A stretch of DNA of 64,000 nucleotides from Lampris incognitus (GCF_029633865.1 NC_079216.1:62753506-62817505), one strand, 5' to 3'; counted from the stretch's first letter, positions 27,500-39,301 are shown. Notes: generated from the sequence alone by a model not told the origin. A program made the numbers and translations.

Positions 27500-28195
27500 A
27501 GGATGCGGGAGCGGGGTAGGCTAAGCTAACTGCTAGCCCATGCAGACCGGCAGTCCCGTCAGTCCTCCTGGCTGGAGCTCATTCTCCGGACAGGAATTTT
27601 TGGACTGTGTTGCACTGAGTGGACTGTGTTGTTAACTTTCTTTTTCTTTTCTTTTTTGTTTTGCTTTGTTCTCTCTGTTGTTGGTGGCGTTGTTTTGGGA
27701 CATTTTGGTTGTGCGTTTTTATCTTTTGTGTCGCGCCGCTGGGAGCTGGGAGCAACAAAATGTCGTTTCTTTTGTGTACGCAAGTACATGATTGTAATGA
27801 CAATACATTGTTGCCGGTCCCCGGTGTGAGGCGTGGGTCACTTGTATTTTGTTGCGCTTAATTCTTGATTGTTGGGGATGTTTTTCAATGTCTCTTTAAT
27901 TGTAGTGTCTTTTCTGTTGTGGTTCTGTTTGTCTGACAGTTGCCGCAGACACCGAGAGAATTTCTGAAAGGATAACAAACAAAACTAAACTCATAAAAAA
28001 AATAAAATAAATTATACAGTATTTGTGAATTGCACTGAATTGCACATTGCACTGTTGGGAAATGACCCAGGGGGTGATATCAATCAAATCTCACTTTATT
28101 CAGACACAAAGGTAGGGCCATGTTAAAGACAACAACAAAGAAATACAACACAAGACAAGAACACAAAAATATAGCTAAAAACAGCAGCAGCAATG
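27500..28195. other. No recognised feature
   Basis: A T-rich stretch with a gtaatgacaatacattgttg motif like the 3' ends of some fish retroposons, but no element could be delimited. Confidence 0.4.
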
Positions 28196-28950
28196 ATTAA
28201 AAGCTGTGCAGACATTTGTTCCAGTGTTTCCAGAAACAAGAGGCGCACCTGGTGTCACTCTGTGTAGGCTCCGTTAGCAGCATTATAATTACATTCTTAG
28301 AATCAATTAGTCGACACATAAATTTGCACATAAAACTCCTCAACACGGCATGAAAAGTGGGAACATTACTCGTCACAAACGTAATGACTTGCACTTGTCC
28401 ATCTTGGAAGCTTGAGCAAGATTCTGAATGCATCATTATTTGCTACCTGCAGCTTTTCCATTTTTGCTTTACCATAAGTGCGCCACAAGTGGGCTGCGTA
28501 GAGTGGAGTACAGAATAGGGTGGAGTACAGAATAGGGTGGAGCACAGCCGGCCCTAAAAAGAGCAGTTTTAACCTCATCTGTACACATATGGAATTTGCG
28601 TGCCAGCATATTGGCTTGTGCGTACGGTTTGCAACACTGGCGCTGCACATCCTCATCATCCCATAGATCATTCCTGATGATGTGACCCGGATATCTTTCT
28701 TTGTTCACCACATTTAGGGCTTGGTCTGCCAAGAAGAATGAGGGAAAAGTTTGCTTCTGATCCTCCGTGGTTTTAGCGATCTTGAAAACAGTCTTTTTAG
28801 AGTTAAGTGTGATGTCACGCTGCACACCATGACTTGAGCAGACTCTGAGCGGCTGCCGTAAGCCAGCAGTATAAGGGGACAGGAGGGCCGAGTCATCAGC
28901 GTACATTAGATGGTTAATGAGGCTATCCCCCACCATACGGCCAGACTTAC
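28196..28950 (-). pseudogene. Non-LTR retrotransposon RT remnant (YADDS)
   Basis: Translation on the minus strand shows NHLMYADDSALLSP, then ARKFHMCTDEVKTALFR, then in another frame AHLWRTYGKAKMEKLQVANN and finally LIDSKNVIIMLLTEPTQS with a terminal stop at about 28199. The RT catalytic box and thumb region are recognisable; frameshifts make it inactive. One frameshift is explained by a local duplication of gagtacagaatagggtg at 28507-28540. The LINE clade is uncertain. Confidence 0.8.
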
Positions 28951-29124
28951 ACTCTTCTAACTTCTATACTCTCCGCTGCACATCAGCTTGGTGCTTACTC
29001 CATATTCTGGTCTGACAGAACAAGTCTGACGCAGCAGAACAGATCAGCCGCGTGCTGTGGGTTTATGTACTCGTCTTTTTGCTTGTCTGTTTGAGTGACA
29101 GCGCGCACTCAGCACCTTCTCTGG

Positions 29125-29327
29125 GGTCCAAAGACATGTAGGTCAGGTGAATTGGCCGTACTCAATTGTCCCTAGGTGTGTGTGTGTGTATGCCCTGTGA
29201 TGGCCTGGCGGCCTGTCCAGGGCGTCTCCCCACCTGCCCCCCCCCCCCCAGTGACTGCTGGGACATGCTCCAGCATCCCCGTGACCCTGAGAGCAGCATA
29301 AGCGGTTCAGATGATGGATGGGTGGAT
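29125..29327 (+). repeat. SINE-A 3' half
   Basis: From ggtccaaagacatgtagg through gatggcctggcggcctgtcc to a terminal gatggatggg. The head is missing. Confidence 0.87.
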
Positions 29328-29334
29328 GTTATTG

Positions 29335-30040
29335 TTTAAGTAATTACAGCAAATCCTTACACTTATGCGCAATTGTTAGTCCTGAGACCTGGGATTATTT
29401 TTGGAGGCAATAATTGGCGTCAAGAAGCAGCCAAGTGCATCTCAGATTTTGAAAGAAAAAAAAAAAACAAACCCCTCAACAACAGACTCAGAACCAGGTG
29501 TGTCTCGGTGAATGTGCTATTTATCTGATATGGGCGTATATTTCCCCTGTGCCGTGCTAAGATCTGCCAGTGGTTCAGGAATACTGACATTAACTTCAAC
29601 AACAAAAAAAAGGAATTACAACGTTCGCTGCATGCTGAGGGCACTAAGGGCTGCAGACTCAGAAGCACACTGGTCATTCACAGAATTGCACAGTGCACTG
29701 AATGACTCACACTGGGTCTCAGCCAGGGCGACGGGGCTCTTCACTGAGTATTGATTTACCTTGAGACGACCGGAAAAGCCGAAGGCAAGTATAGTTATTT
29801 GCCCGAGCGCTGCTTAAGCACACCATATGCTGATCTTTAAAGCAGCAGGTCGCGTTTTACTTGGTCTATTATGTCCGCCAAGGGGCTCATTGTGTCTTGT
29901 CCTCAGCATGTGACAAGAAGACGGGTGCATTCATTCACAAGCTATAGCTCAAAAGACTGTTATCGGAGAGGAAGAGCTGCGTTCACAGGCGAGGAAAAGT
30001 AAAATTGCTATACTTATCTCGGGTGACACATCACAGCACA
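29335..30040. other. No recognised feature
   Basis: No gene or repeat is recognised. Confidence 0.5.
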
Positions 30041-30044
30041 AACC

Positions 30045-30235
30045 AACATGAAGGGCCTTAATAAGGTGTTGGTCCACCATGAGCCCCCAGAACAGCTTCG
30101 GTGCTCCTTGTCACGGATCCTACCAGGCTCTGAACTCTACTGGGGGGGGGGGGGTGGAGCACCGTTCTTCCCAAGGTTATCCCCTCATGTGGCGTTTTGA
30201 TGACGGCGGCGCCATTATGTTTTCACCCAAGGAAA
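30045..30235. mobile_element. Possible Tc1/mariner-type fragment
   Basis: The stretch aggtgttggtccaccatgag, cagaacagcttcggtgctcc and ctggaactct-like text resembles a fragment of a common fish DNA transposon. It is short and interrupted by a G run. Confidence 0.4.
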
Positions 30236-30239
30236 ACTG

Positions 30240-30525
30240 GTTGGAACAGCGGCTGTAGAATGAAATCAAGTACGCCTTGATTTCTTGCAGGTTGTGGGTC
30301 CGGGTAACGAGAAGTATGACAAATAGTCACTGACGAACAAGTGACAAACAGTTTCTCCCAGCGCAAGACTTGATTATGTTCGAATGCTTGGACACGTCTG
30401 CAGACTAATGTGGTAGTAAGCCTACACACTCATGCAGTACAAACATGTAGTAAGCTCTGTCTATGTGTTGTTCTGAGACCCCTAAGACTAAATAATTATT
30501 TATATGATTACAGTTTTGACTATCC
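30240..30525. other. No recognised feature
   Basis: Spacer left of the large microsatellite. Confidence 0.4.
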
Positions 30526-31115
<590 letters not shown>

Positions 31116-31184
31116 TTAACAGCACCGTTACACTTGAGAGATTGTCTAATTTTCTTCTTACAGAGACAGGCACCATTATACTTC

Positions 31185-31251
<67 letters not shown>
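31185..31251. repeat. (AG)n dinucleotide repeat
   Basis: About 33 perfect ag repeats. Confidence 0.99.
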
Positions 31252-31254
<3 letters not shown>

Positions 31255-32465
31255 TTGACTCACTCTGTCTAATGTACAGTCGGCGTCAGAGCACCACCAG
31301 AGATGTGCAAAAGAAACCGCTAAAATATAACAGTAGATCTGTTGGTTCATTTCCAGATGGTGCACTGGTGCATTATGGATCTATGACAACAGCTATTCGG
31401 TGTAAGAAAATCTAGTCTGCTGTCTGTTGCAGAGTGTATCTGATTCTTCTTTGAAGAATGTAACGACATGAGAGAAAAAAAATAAGAATTTATGATCGAA
31501 TCTGAAATCATCGCCGTTTGACGAAAACTTAACTTTCTGAAAAATAGATGTGACATTCTAGAGGTGGGGTCAGATCCTCGTGAATGGGATAACCTGGCAT
31601 CTGCGTGCATGTGTGCGTGTGTGTATATACCTGGTTCTGGACTAACTCAGATCCAGATCACACAGATGCAGTCTAGTAGTTTTGTGTCTTTGATGGACAG
31701 AATATAGATAGCGTACGAGGCTCCTGAGAAATCGCATTTAAGGTCAGAAAAGTGAATCGACATCGAATGAACTTTGCTCGACTTGGATGCGTGGCCTCTG
31801 TGTGTTGCAGAACAGCCAGGCTCTGGTTTTACTATCCAGCTGATAATGAATCATTTGCTGTGAAATCTCAGCCATGTTTTGATGAGAGGTCATCGTTACC
31901 CCTGTGATTTTTGACCCATTGAAGAGGTAGATCGGTCCTGGCGTATTTGTCACCACCGGGCATGGTCATCCATAGCAGCTCATCGTGATGGAGAAGCACT
32001 TTACTGCTCCAGCCGCGGTGCCTGGGTGGGTGTCGGTACGCCTGTGGGCAGGTCACAGACTGGGACGGATTCATGTGAGCTTCTTTTCATGAATAAAATG
32101 TCAGCAACTCAGGTGCCGCCATGCTGTCAGATGACAAGCCCGTCGTGTTCCTCCTGTGCCAGCCAGCCTCTTTCCATCTACATCTGACTGTCCCCCATGG
32201 ATAGAGGTGTGCCCAAGGGCCTCTGCCCGGCTCGTCAGCTCCTCGTGTAACGGACTTTGGAGGGTTAGAGAGCACTCCAAACCTTCTCTCCCCCACCTCC
32301 CTGGCTTAGGAACCCTTTTTTTCACTATTTTCAGCACGTCGAGCATTTGCACATCGAGGGACTCATAAGAATAGTGCCTCTTTGTGGCCCTCATACTCTT
32401 CTGCCCCCATGTCCACCTCTTCGCACCTCCTTGACTCCTTTGTCCAGATATAAGCCCTTTTATTT
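31255..32465. other. No recognised feature
   Basis: A minus-strand open frame ending near 32101 runs partly through the neighbouring SINE and is not credible as a gene. Confidence 0.5.
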
Positions 32466-32469
32466 TTTT

Positions 32470-32905
32470 AATATAGATATATTTTTTATTTCCCCCCCTT
32501 TTTCTCCCCAATTGTAGCCGTCCCGGTCTCTGCTCCACCCCCTCTGCCGACCCGGGGAGGGTTGCAGGCTACCCCACGCCTCCTCCCATACATGTGGAGT
32601 CGCCAGTCGCTTCTTTTCACCTGACAGTGAGGGGTTTCACCAGGGGGGCGTAGCGCTTGGGAGGATCACGCCATTCCCCCCAGTTCCCCCTACCGTCCCC
32701 GAACAGGCGCCCCGACCGACCAGAGGAGGCGCTAGTGCAGCGACCGGGACACACACCCACATCCGGCTTCCCACCCGCAGACACGGCCAATTGTGTCTGT
32801 AGGGACGCCCCGACCGAGCCGGAGGTAACACGGGGATTCGAACCAGCAGCCCCCTGTTGGTAGGCAACGGAATAGACCGCCACGCCACCTGGACGCCTAG
32901 TTTCA
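32470..32905 (-). repeat. SINE-C, near full length, reverse orientation
   Basis: Reads from the T/C-rich 3' end (ctccccaattgtagccgtcc) to the tRNA-like head (ggtaggcaacggaatagacc, gccacgccacctggac). Same family as 19997-20420. Confidence 0.86.
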
Positions 32906-32909
32906 GTCT

Positions 32910-34370
32910 TTCTGAATAGACTAACAGGCAAACGTCCACCTGCACTGATGGTGTGAATACATGGCTTTACCGACCGGCTGGATGTGATTGAAAGTGTGAC
33001 ACCAGACCTCTGTAGAGCAGAATGACTCTGACTCCTCTGGCCAAAACTGAGGCAAAGTCTTTGTCACTGGGGGGGGGGGGGGGGGTTGTGACTCCTCACC
33101 TCATTTAGTGTCTCTTTCACTGCTGCTGCTTGATACGTATGTGAGAGCAAGCGTCGGTGACCACATTTGGCTCAGGGCCACGTTTTGTTCCAGACAATTG
33201 GCCGGTGAGCCAGGGCGTACAGAGCATTAAAGGGCCGAGGTTTGCTAGACAGCGCAGCAACGGCACAAGAAGGAGCTCACTCGTCTTTTCACCACATGTG
33301 AAAACAGCATAATCTCAGTGCTCAGCGCCCACAGAGATTATTAGTTTGCCTCCGTAATGCTGACGGCTGGGAGGAAGATGCCATGTTATTTTGTCAAACG
33401 GGACTTAAAATCAGGGACGTGCTGGCGAAGTGAACCGGAGCTCTCTAAAGGTCTCGCAATGAACTTGGGTGATGAAAAAAAAAACATAGAAAGACGGAGA
33501 TGTGCATTCATCTCGCCTTCGTTCAGCAATGCCAAGCCGGCGTCTTGCAACGCTATCCCCGTTTGCAAAGAGCGCAAACTCAGGTGTCGTTTCCATGCGG
33601 CCTTTCCTCTCCCGTCAGCGTCCCGAAGTAGAAAGCCGAAGCGCCGAAAGCCGGTTACCGAGTCCGACAGACCGACAGAGTCCTGGTTTGTGGTTCGACG
33701 TGCAACAGGAAGTCGCAAGTGCATCCCTAGGTGCTGTATCCAACCCACCCCAACACGCCCCTCAACAAATCCAGAGGGGTTTGAAAGAGTGAGGAACCGA
33801 TGCTCAGCCGGGCCCAAAAACGGTTCCCCTGGCAACCGACTGACAGTTTATTTTGAACTGGTATTTGGCACGAGGCCTACTCGCGTCACGAGTCAGAACA
33901 TGTTTGACCCCCTAGCTCAGAAGCTCAACAGCCTTCACTTCGCCGTCCCGCCGTGTCCCCGACCGCATTTTTAAGTCATGTTGATATGTCTCCTCAGCGA
34001 GGAGTGTGGGATTACTGTTGACTTTGTGGGCAGAAGCGGCGGCGTTTCTTGGACGAATGGCTTCCTTTCGCGTAAGCGTCGCCTCTCGTCTCAAGGAGCT
34101 GCAGTCGCGTCTGTTTTTGCAGAGACGAGAGAGATGTGTCGCCGGGTTTCAGGGAAAACGTGTGCTCGCATGAAATACGGCCAGGGGGTTATGTTTCTCT
34201 AACTGTGGTTATCTAGCCCGCAGATCACAGCGGACAAACTTGGGCCAGTCGACTCTTCTAGATCTCCAGGGAGTCCATGAAGGACTCTTTCACTCCTTTT
34301 TTTCCTTTCCTACCAGTGATACAATCTTGAATATTACTAACAACTTGGCTTGACGCCTGTGAATGTTCTC
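32910..34370. other. No recognised gene; CpG-rich stretch
   Basis: From about 33360 to 34200 CpG is frequent and long open frames overlap on both strands (205 codons plus strand 33357-33974, 149 codons minus strand 33835-33386). I recognise no domain in either. They are more likely a by-product of base composition than genes. A G run of about 18 lies at 33069. Confidence 0.4.
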
Positions 34371-34393
34371 GTTCGTCCAGGTCATGGTTATCC

Positions 34394-34479
34394 AAGAGTT
34401 GAATCAAGTGCAACTGGACTTGGTATATATCCGTGAAAACGGATATATACCAAGTCCAGTTGCACTTGATTCAACTCTT
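34394..34479. repeat. Perfect 41-bp palindrome with GAAA loop
   Basis: Arms 34394-34434 and 34439-34479 are perfect reverse complements and the 4-base loop is gaaa. The arms carry gaatcaagtgcaactggac and ggtatatatccgt. It lies upstream of a Penelope-like remnant. Confidence 0.95.
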
Positions 34480-34510
34480 TCGGATGACTTGTCTTGATGC
34501 ATGCTGTATC

Positions 34511-34576
34511 CAGTTCATCTGGGTACAACGTTTATTGACAGATAAACATCAGTAAACGTTGTATCCAGATGAACTG
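34511..34576. repeat. Second inverted repeat, 24-bp arms
   Basis: Arms 34511-34534 and 34553-34576 pair with one mismatch around an 18-base loop. The right arm and what follows (tccagatgaactgattcaac) resemble 35590-35615 (tccagatgagctgactcaac). Confidence 0.9.
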
Positions 34577-34730
34577 ATTCAACCTTCTTTGATTACTGAC
34601 GACTGTTCTGTGCAGTTAGTACGTGTGTGCAGAAAACGAACGGGAAGAACTGCGGTCGTTTAATCTCCTCCGCCACTAGAAATGTGATCTTGACACTGAT
34701 GTATTCAGCATGTAGTCAGTATTCAGTATG

Positions 34731-35046
34731 GGTGGCCCGGTGGTTAGCGCTGTCACCTCACAGCAGGAAGGTCTTGGGTTCGAACCCCGGGGTTGTCCAA
34801 CCTTGGGGGTCACCCCGGGTCGTCCTCTGTGTGGAGTTTGCATGTTCTCCCCGTGTCGCATGTTAGGGTTCATACTCCTGTCTGTGCCCCTGAGCAAGGC
34901 AACGGGAAAAGAACTGGAGTTGGTCCTCCGGTGCAGCATGAAGGCGGCAGCCCCACTGCCCCTAGCTACACAGATCACGGCTAGGATGCGTTGAGTTGCA
35001 GTAAATGAGTTTCCCCAAGGGGGTTAATAAAGGAAACTTAATTAAA
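34731..35046 (+). repeat. SINE-B, near full length
   Basis: The tRNA-like head (cctcacagcaggaaggtctt, gggttcgaacccc) is shared with SINE-A, but the 3' half differs: ctgtctgtgcccctgagc, ctagctacacagatcacgg, gtttccccaagggggtt. It ends in an AT-rich tail. Confidence 0.87.
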
Positions 35047-35190
35047 GTTGCATGAGCTTGTTTTGAATGCATATGCCCCAGTAAGTGCCTGGTGTGACGT
35101 GTCGATTCACCTAAAACTCGTAGCGTTCTTTCATTACTGGATCAAGCTCTACCTCTTTCTAGAAGGCGTAAACAATCGACCCGTGTCAAG

Positions 35191-35640
35191 AGGATGGCAC
35201 AGCACAGGAGAGCTAACAGCCCTCTGCAGGCCGGTGGCCACTCTATCAAGGATGAGGATGTGCACATCCTTGATAGGGAGGAATGCTGGTTTGAATGGGG
35301 AGTCAAAGAGGCCGTCTGTGTGAAGAGGGATCGACCATCCCTGAATCGAAGGAAGGGGGGGGGGCGCTAAGAGTACATCTGTCGCCATCTTACAATGCTG
35401 TGATTGCAACTATTCCCCGATCCTCTGTGACTAGTGCACATGGCCACTGTAAATCTAGATAATGGTCACGGCAGTTTGCATATGAAACCCATCGTTTTCC
35501 GTCATTATGTCACTGCTGGCAGTCAGCTGAGACTGAAGAGGTCACTTAGATGAGTGATGAAACGTTTCTCTCTCAATAAACGTTGCGTCCAGATGAGCTG
35601 ACTCAACTTGCTTTGATTTTCTTATCTGGATTGTTGAGCA
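35191..35640 (+). pseudogene. Penelope-like element 3' remnant (C-terminal GIY-YIG region)
   Basis: In one frame from 35191 the translation reads MAQHRRANSPLQAGG, then KDEDVHILDREECWFEWG, VKEAVCVKRDRPSLNR; it then shifts frame within the G run at 35355-35364 and continues GALRVHLSPSYNAVIATIPR. This matches my memory of the conserved C-terminus of fish Penelope-like retroelements next to the GIY-YIG endonuclease domain. The trailing sequence to about 35640 (gatgaaacgtttctctc, aataaacgttgcgtccag) looks like the 3' UTR. A single frameshift and 5' truncation make it inactive. Confidence 0.75.
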
Positions 35641-35832
35641 TGCATCACCACAATCAAATCTGCGTTTCCCCCTAAGTGCCACTGTCATCACTTTGGTGAC
35701 TAGTGATGAAGAGGAAGCCCATCCTGCGGAAGATGTCCCCCCCCCCTCGTGAATCTAGAATTACACAAGGAAGGAATCTGTGTGGACTATGATGGGTCAA
35801 ATGCACGAGATTATCACGTAACACCATTTAGC

Positions 35833-36176
35833 ACGGTCGCCTCACAGCAACAAGGTCCTGGGTTCGAGCCCCGGGGTAGTCCAACCTTGGAGGTCGTCCC
35901 GGGTCGTCCTCTGTGTGGAGTTTGCATGTTCTCCCCGTGTCTGTGTGGGTTTCCTCCGGGGGCTCCGGTTTTCTCCAACAGTCCAAAGACATGTAGGTCA
36001 GGTGAATCGGCCCTACTAAATTGCCCCTTGGTGTGTGTGTGGTGGGGCGCCTGTGTGATGGCCTGGCAGCCTGTCCAGGGTGTCTCCCCGCCTGCCACCC
36101 AGTGACTGCTGGGATAGGCTACAGCACCCCGCGACCCTGGGAGCAGGATAAGCGGTTTGGATAATGGATGGATGGA
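35833..36176 (+). repeat. SINE-A, near full length
   Basis: The head is slightly truncated (cacggtcgcctcacagc), followed by B-box gggttcgagcc, the body, and terminal (GGAT)n. Confidence 0.9.
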
Positions 36177-36179
36177 TGA

Positions 36180-36734
36180 TTAAGAAAGCTCTTGGTGTGA
36201 GGACTAAGAACATGTTGTGGACTAAATGTAAGTTTTCATGTATTTTGAAGCTGAACAAGTTTGTTTACATCTGAGATGCTCGTAAATATTAGCATGAGAA
36301 CAGACCTGTCCAAGAACATTTGCGGTATTAAATTCTGCATTGGAACTACTCAAATTTGCAATTAAAATGTGAACGCTTGATCGTTTGTAGATAGACCAGC
36401 TTTACAAGTTTTCTTGGTTAAGAAACATCAGATGGGGGAAATTGGTCTGTGGCTGCCAAGAATACTTGAGCGTGCTGAATTGGCCAGGACAGAAACTGAA
36501 CAAAAGCAGATGGAGCTGCAGAATCCTCCGTCCTTATTGTCTGATCACCCAGACGTTGTCAAAGTCTGTTTAGTGTGAATGGAGAGTTACACGTCAGGCG
36601 GTTAGCATGTACTGGGGGGGGGGGGGTCACATGTTCAATTATAGCTGGATACAGTGAGCTGTGTGTTGAAGTACAAATATTTCAGTGATGTAAAGTAAAT
36701 AAATAAACGGATTATATTTATTTAATGGCGCCTT
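36180..36734. other. No recognised feature
   Basis: Unique-looking AT-rich sequence with one G run at 36616. Confidence 0.5.
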
Positions 36735-36835
36735 TCATGACACTCAATGTCCCCTTGCATCAAATACAAAGCCCCTTGAGGTAAATTTGTATATTGTGAT
36801 ATTACACTATACAGATAAAATGGACTTGACTTGAC
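36735..36835. repeat. Fragment related to the 14.6-kb interspersed repeat
   Basis: The sequence aagccccttgaggtaaattt is the reverse of the acaaatttgcctcaagg block at 14682. Confidence 0.5.
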
Positions 36836-36879
36836 CATTAGGATTTTGGTTCACTTTTTCTATACCCCCCCCCCCGCCG

Positions 36880-36943
36880 CCCCCCAACTCCCCCAATCTG
36901 ATCCCAGGTTAGATTTGAGAGCCTATTTGGGGGAGTTGGGGGG
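36880..36943. repeat. 17-bp perfect hairpin with C/G-run arms
   Basis: Arms 36880-36896 and 36927-36943 are perfect reverse complements around a 30-base loop. A run of C precedes the left arm. Confidence 0.9.
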
Positions 36944-37021
36944 TAAAAAGCGCTACATGCAGATGCCACTAGATGGCGCCCGATGACTTACACCTACCAT
37001 GCCTGAAACCATTGACCGGTG

Positions 37022-37119
37022 TCCGACTCCCCCTCGGAATCTGACTCCCCTCTGCGTGAGGCGAACCACCCCCCCCCCCCAAACCGTAAAGGGGAGCCAG
37101 ATTCTGCGGGCCAGTCGGA
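37022..37119. repeat. Imperfect 30-bp inverted repeat
   Basis: Arms 37022-37051 and 37090-37119 match at 25 of 30 positions, with a C-run in the loop. Confidence 0.8.
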
Positions 37120-37639
37120 AAATTCTATAACACCGGAAGTGATTTCTGAACAGCGCTGTTTCCCTGCTGTGTCAGCCAAACAGCCCGACATGCGCTGGAT
37201 GGACCTGGGTAGAGAAACCGGGGTTGTGCGGTACGGCCGGAGAGGACGAGAACGCTGCTCTTTGTGTCCGTGGGTCTGTCCTCTGCCTCACACATAGCCG
37301 GCCTGTGGCACTGACAAGGTAAATGACCTCCGCTGGACAAACGGCGGCGGCCCTCTGCAGCGCCGCAGCAGGAAGCGCTGGGAAAGATGCCCAGCGTGAC
37401 TTCCGCTGCACCCCTGACTGCCCTCCCGCCACGGGGCAACGTCACATTCTTAGCGAATGCTGTGCTGGCTAGTTAGCATTATAACTGCCCATGGGATTTA
37501 GGGAGGAAAGGCAACATCCTCCCCGAGTTATGATGGGTAATAAATTACATCTCATGCACAGTTAAATGGTGGGTGTGTAGGAGGAGGAGCACAATAATAA
37601 TGGAGCAAAACAAAGACACTGCAGTTTTGTGTGTGTGTG

Positions 37640-37780
37640 TGGGGGGGGGGGCGGTGTGATGGCCTGGCGGCCTGTCCGGGGTGTCTCCCCGCCTTGCCGC
37701 CCAGTGACTGCCGGGACAGGCTCCAGCACCCCCCGCGACCCCGAGAGCAGGATAAGCGGTTCGGGTAATGGATGGGATGG
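37640..37780 (+). repeat. SINE-A 3' part
   Basis: From gatggcctggcggcctgtcc to ggataagcggttcgggtaat and gatgggatgg. Confidence 0.85.
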
Positions 37781-37994
37781 ACGGAAAGCAAGTGAAACAC
37801 TTTGAAAAGATGTCCTTGTAGTCAGTGTGCGGGAATACAGTATTTTTCATGGTGGGTGTAGTGATATAACGCCATGTATATACACTGGAACTACACCCCA
37901 AGTATTACTTCAGTGGGGTGTGACCAGTAAACCTTATCCTATACATGTGATTACTGGTCATTGTCTCACGTCGTCACAGTTTGTGGTTACGTTG

Positions 37995-38205
37995 TTACTC
38001 TACGTGTGGGGGAGATAAGAGCACGTGTGGTATGTAGCGAATTCGGGGGGGACAACGCAACCACAGGAAGTGCCGCGGCCGGGAAGCGAACCCGTATCGC
38101 CCGCACCGCAGGAGGCATCGCTGACCGCTCGACTAAAGGGTCGGACCCGCCGGCCAGCGGCCAACGTGTCTTCTTATCCATGCACGTTACACGTTACCGC
38201 CGTAC
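37995..38205 (-). repeat. SINE-D (tRNA-derived), reverse orientation
   Basis: Contains, in reverse, a tRNA-like A box (tagtcgagcggtc) and B box (gggttcgcttcccgg). The same sequence lies in plus orientation at 59252-59410. Confidence 0.8.
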
Positions 38206-38439
38206 GCTGATGGAAACATAACGGGGGAGATGACACATCAAAGTAGCCCAAGGGTGATTATTTCATTCCTTTTTTTTTCTTTTTTAATTTATTTCTACTT
38301 TTTCCCCTTATCCCACCTGATTAACCCAATGGCCGGAACTCTTGTCGAATGACTGCCCTGCCTCACGTTTCCACAGGAAGGAGATAGTCGCAACACCAGC
38401 TTCCGTTCAAACTGGTGTCGGCTGCTTGGTTTTTTTTTT

Positions 38440-39003
38440 CTTCCCGCACCCGCATTCCGGGAACTCTGCCTCTGATTGGCTAGTACTCGTTGGTTAGGTT
38501 GGTATAGGGTTAGCCAATCAGAGATAGAGTAGGGGTGGGTCTCGCTATTTTCCACGCCGAAGCCTCGCGTGGATTGCATTACCTTCAGGCCGCGAAGGAG
38601 ACGTAGGGAGAACGCTTCCGGTTGCTTGGCTGCAGGCGCCCAGGTGGGCCAGAGGGGTCGCTGGAGAACGACCAGTCCCCGAACACTACACCGAGCTACA
38701 CCCACTATCCCCTCGGGTAAGGGTAGAGGCTAGTTCCCGTCGATGCAGAGAACGGAAATGGAGTAGAGAACGGTCAACTGAGCATGCGCGAAATGCCTCT
38801 ACCACGCCTCCACATGCCCCGCGTAGCGTCCAGGCGCTAGGATTCTAGGAAGACCCGCCCCTACTCTACGTCTGATTAGCTAACTTTAACCCTAACCCCG
38901 CCCTAACCCTAACCTACCCAAAACAACGGAGGCGACGAGTACTTGCGCATGCTCAGTTGACCGTTCTCTGCATCGACGGGAACTAGCCTCTACCCTCGGG
39001 TAA
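38440..39003. repeat. Nested inverted repeats, GC-rich fold-back region
   Basis: A perfect 34-bp pair (38722-38755 with 38961-38994), a 24-bp pair (38766-38789 with 38945-38968) and an outer pair (38510-38542 with 38851-38883, 4 mismatches in 33) fold the whole block. It contains ccaatcagag and gcatgcgc motifs and two runs of ccctaaccctaac. Confidence 0.9.
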
Positions 39004-39029
39004 GTTGGCCTAATGAATGCCTTACCCCG

Positions 39030-39130
39030 TGGACGCTCTGGCCGTGACCGAATACGGCGAGTCTGGGATCGAACCTCCCAGCCGCATGACGAGCGGGTTG
39101 CCAGAGCGGCGGCTTATTCCGCTCGGCTAT
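39030..39130 (-). repeat. tRNA-like sequence, probably a SINE head
   Basis: On the minus strand tagccgagcgg resembles an A box and ggttcgatccc is a B box, 50-60 bases apart. The implied fold is not a clean cloverleaf, so a functional tRNA is unlikely. Confidence 0.5.
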
Positions 39131-39301
39131 CAGATTATAGCACAAGAGGGAAATCAGCACATTAGTACGTAAGCGTCGAATGTAACGACAGCCGCATGTG
39201 TGTGGGTGGGAACTGGATGGTGCAAAAAGCCCAGAAAGAAAACAAGGTTAGCTTTCTCAAGTGCCCGACAATGTGAGACAGGCCTTCCTTGTTGCCTAGG
39301 C

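Noticed and set aside
32101-32538. A 145-codon minus-strand open frame
   Set aside because: Its N-terminal part lies in the SINE-C tail and the rest is not protein-like to my eye.
33357-33974. A 205-codon open frame on the plus strand with an overlapping 149-codon frame on the minus strand
   Set aside because: No domain recognised, both strands open, and the region is CpG-rich; base composition explains it better than a gene. RNA evidence would change this.
38880-38925. Interstitial telomere repeats (ccctaa)n
   Set aside because: Only a few imperfect copies, embedded in the inverted-repeat island; too short to claim a telomeric origin.
39030-39130. A functional tRNA gene
   Set aside because: A-box and B-box motifs are present but a clean acceptor stem and cloverleaf could not be drawn; it fits a SINE head better.
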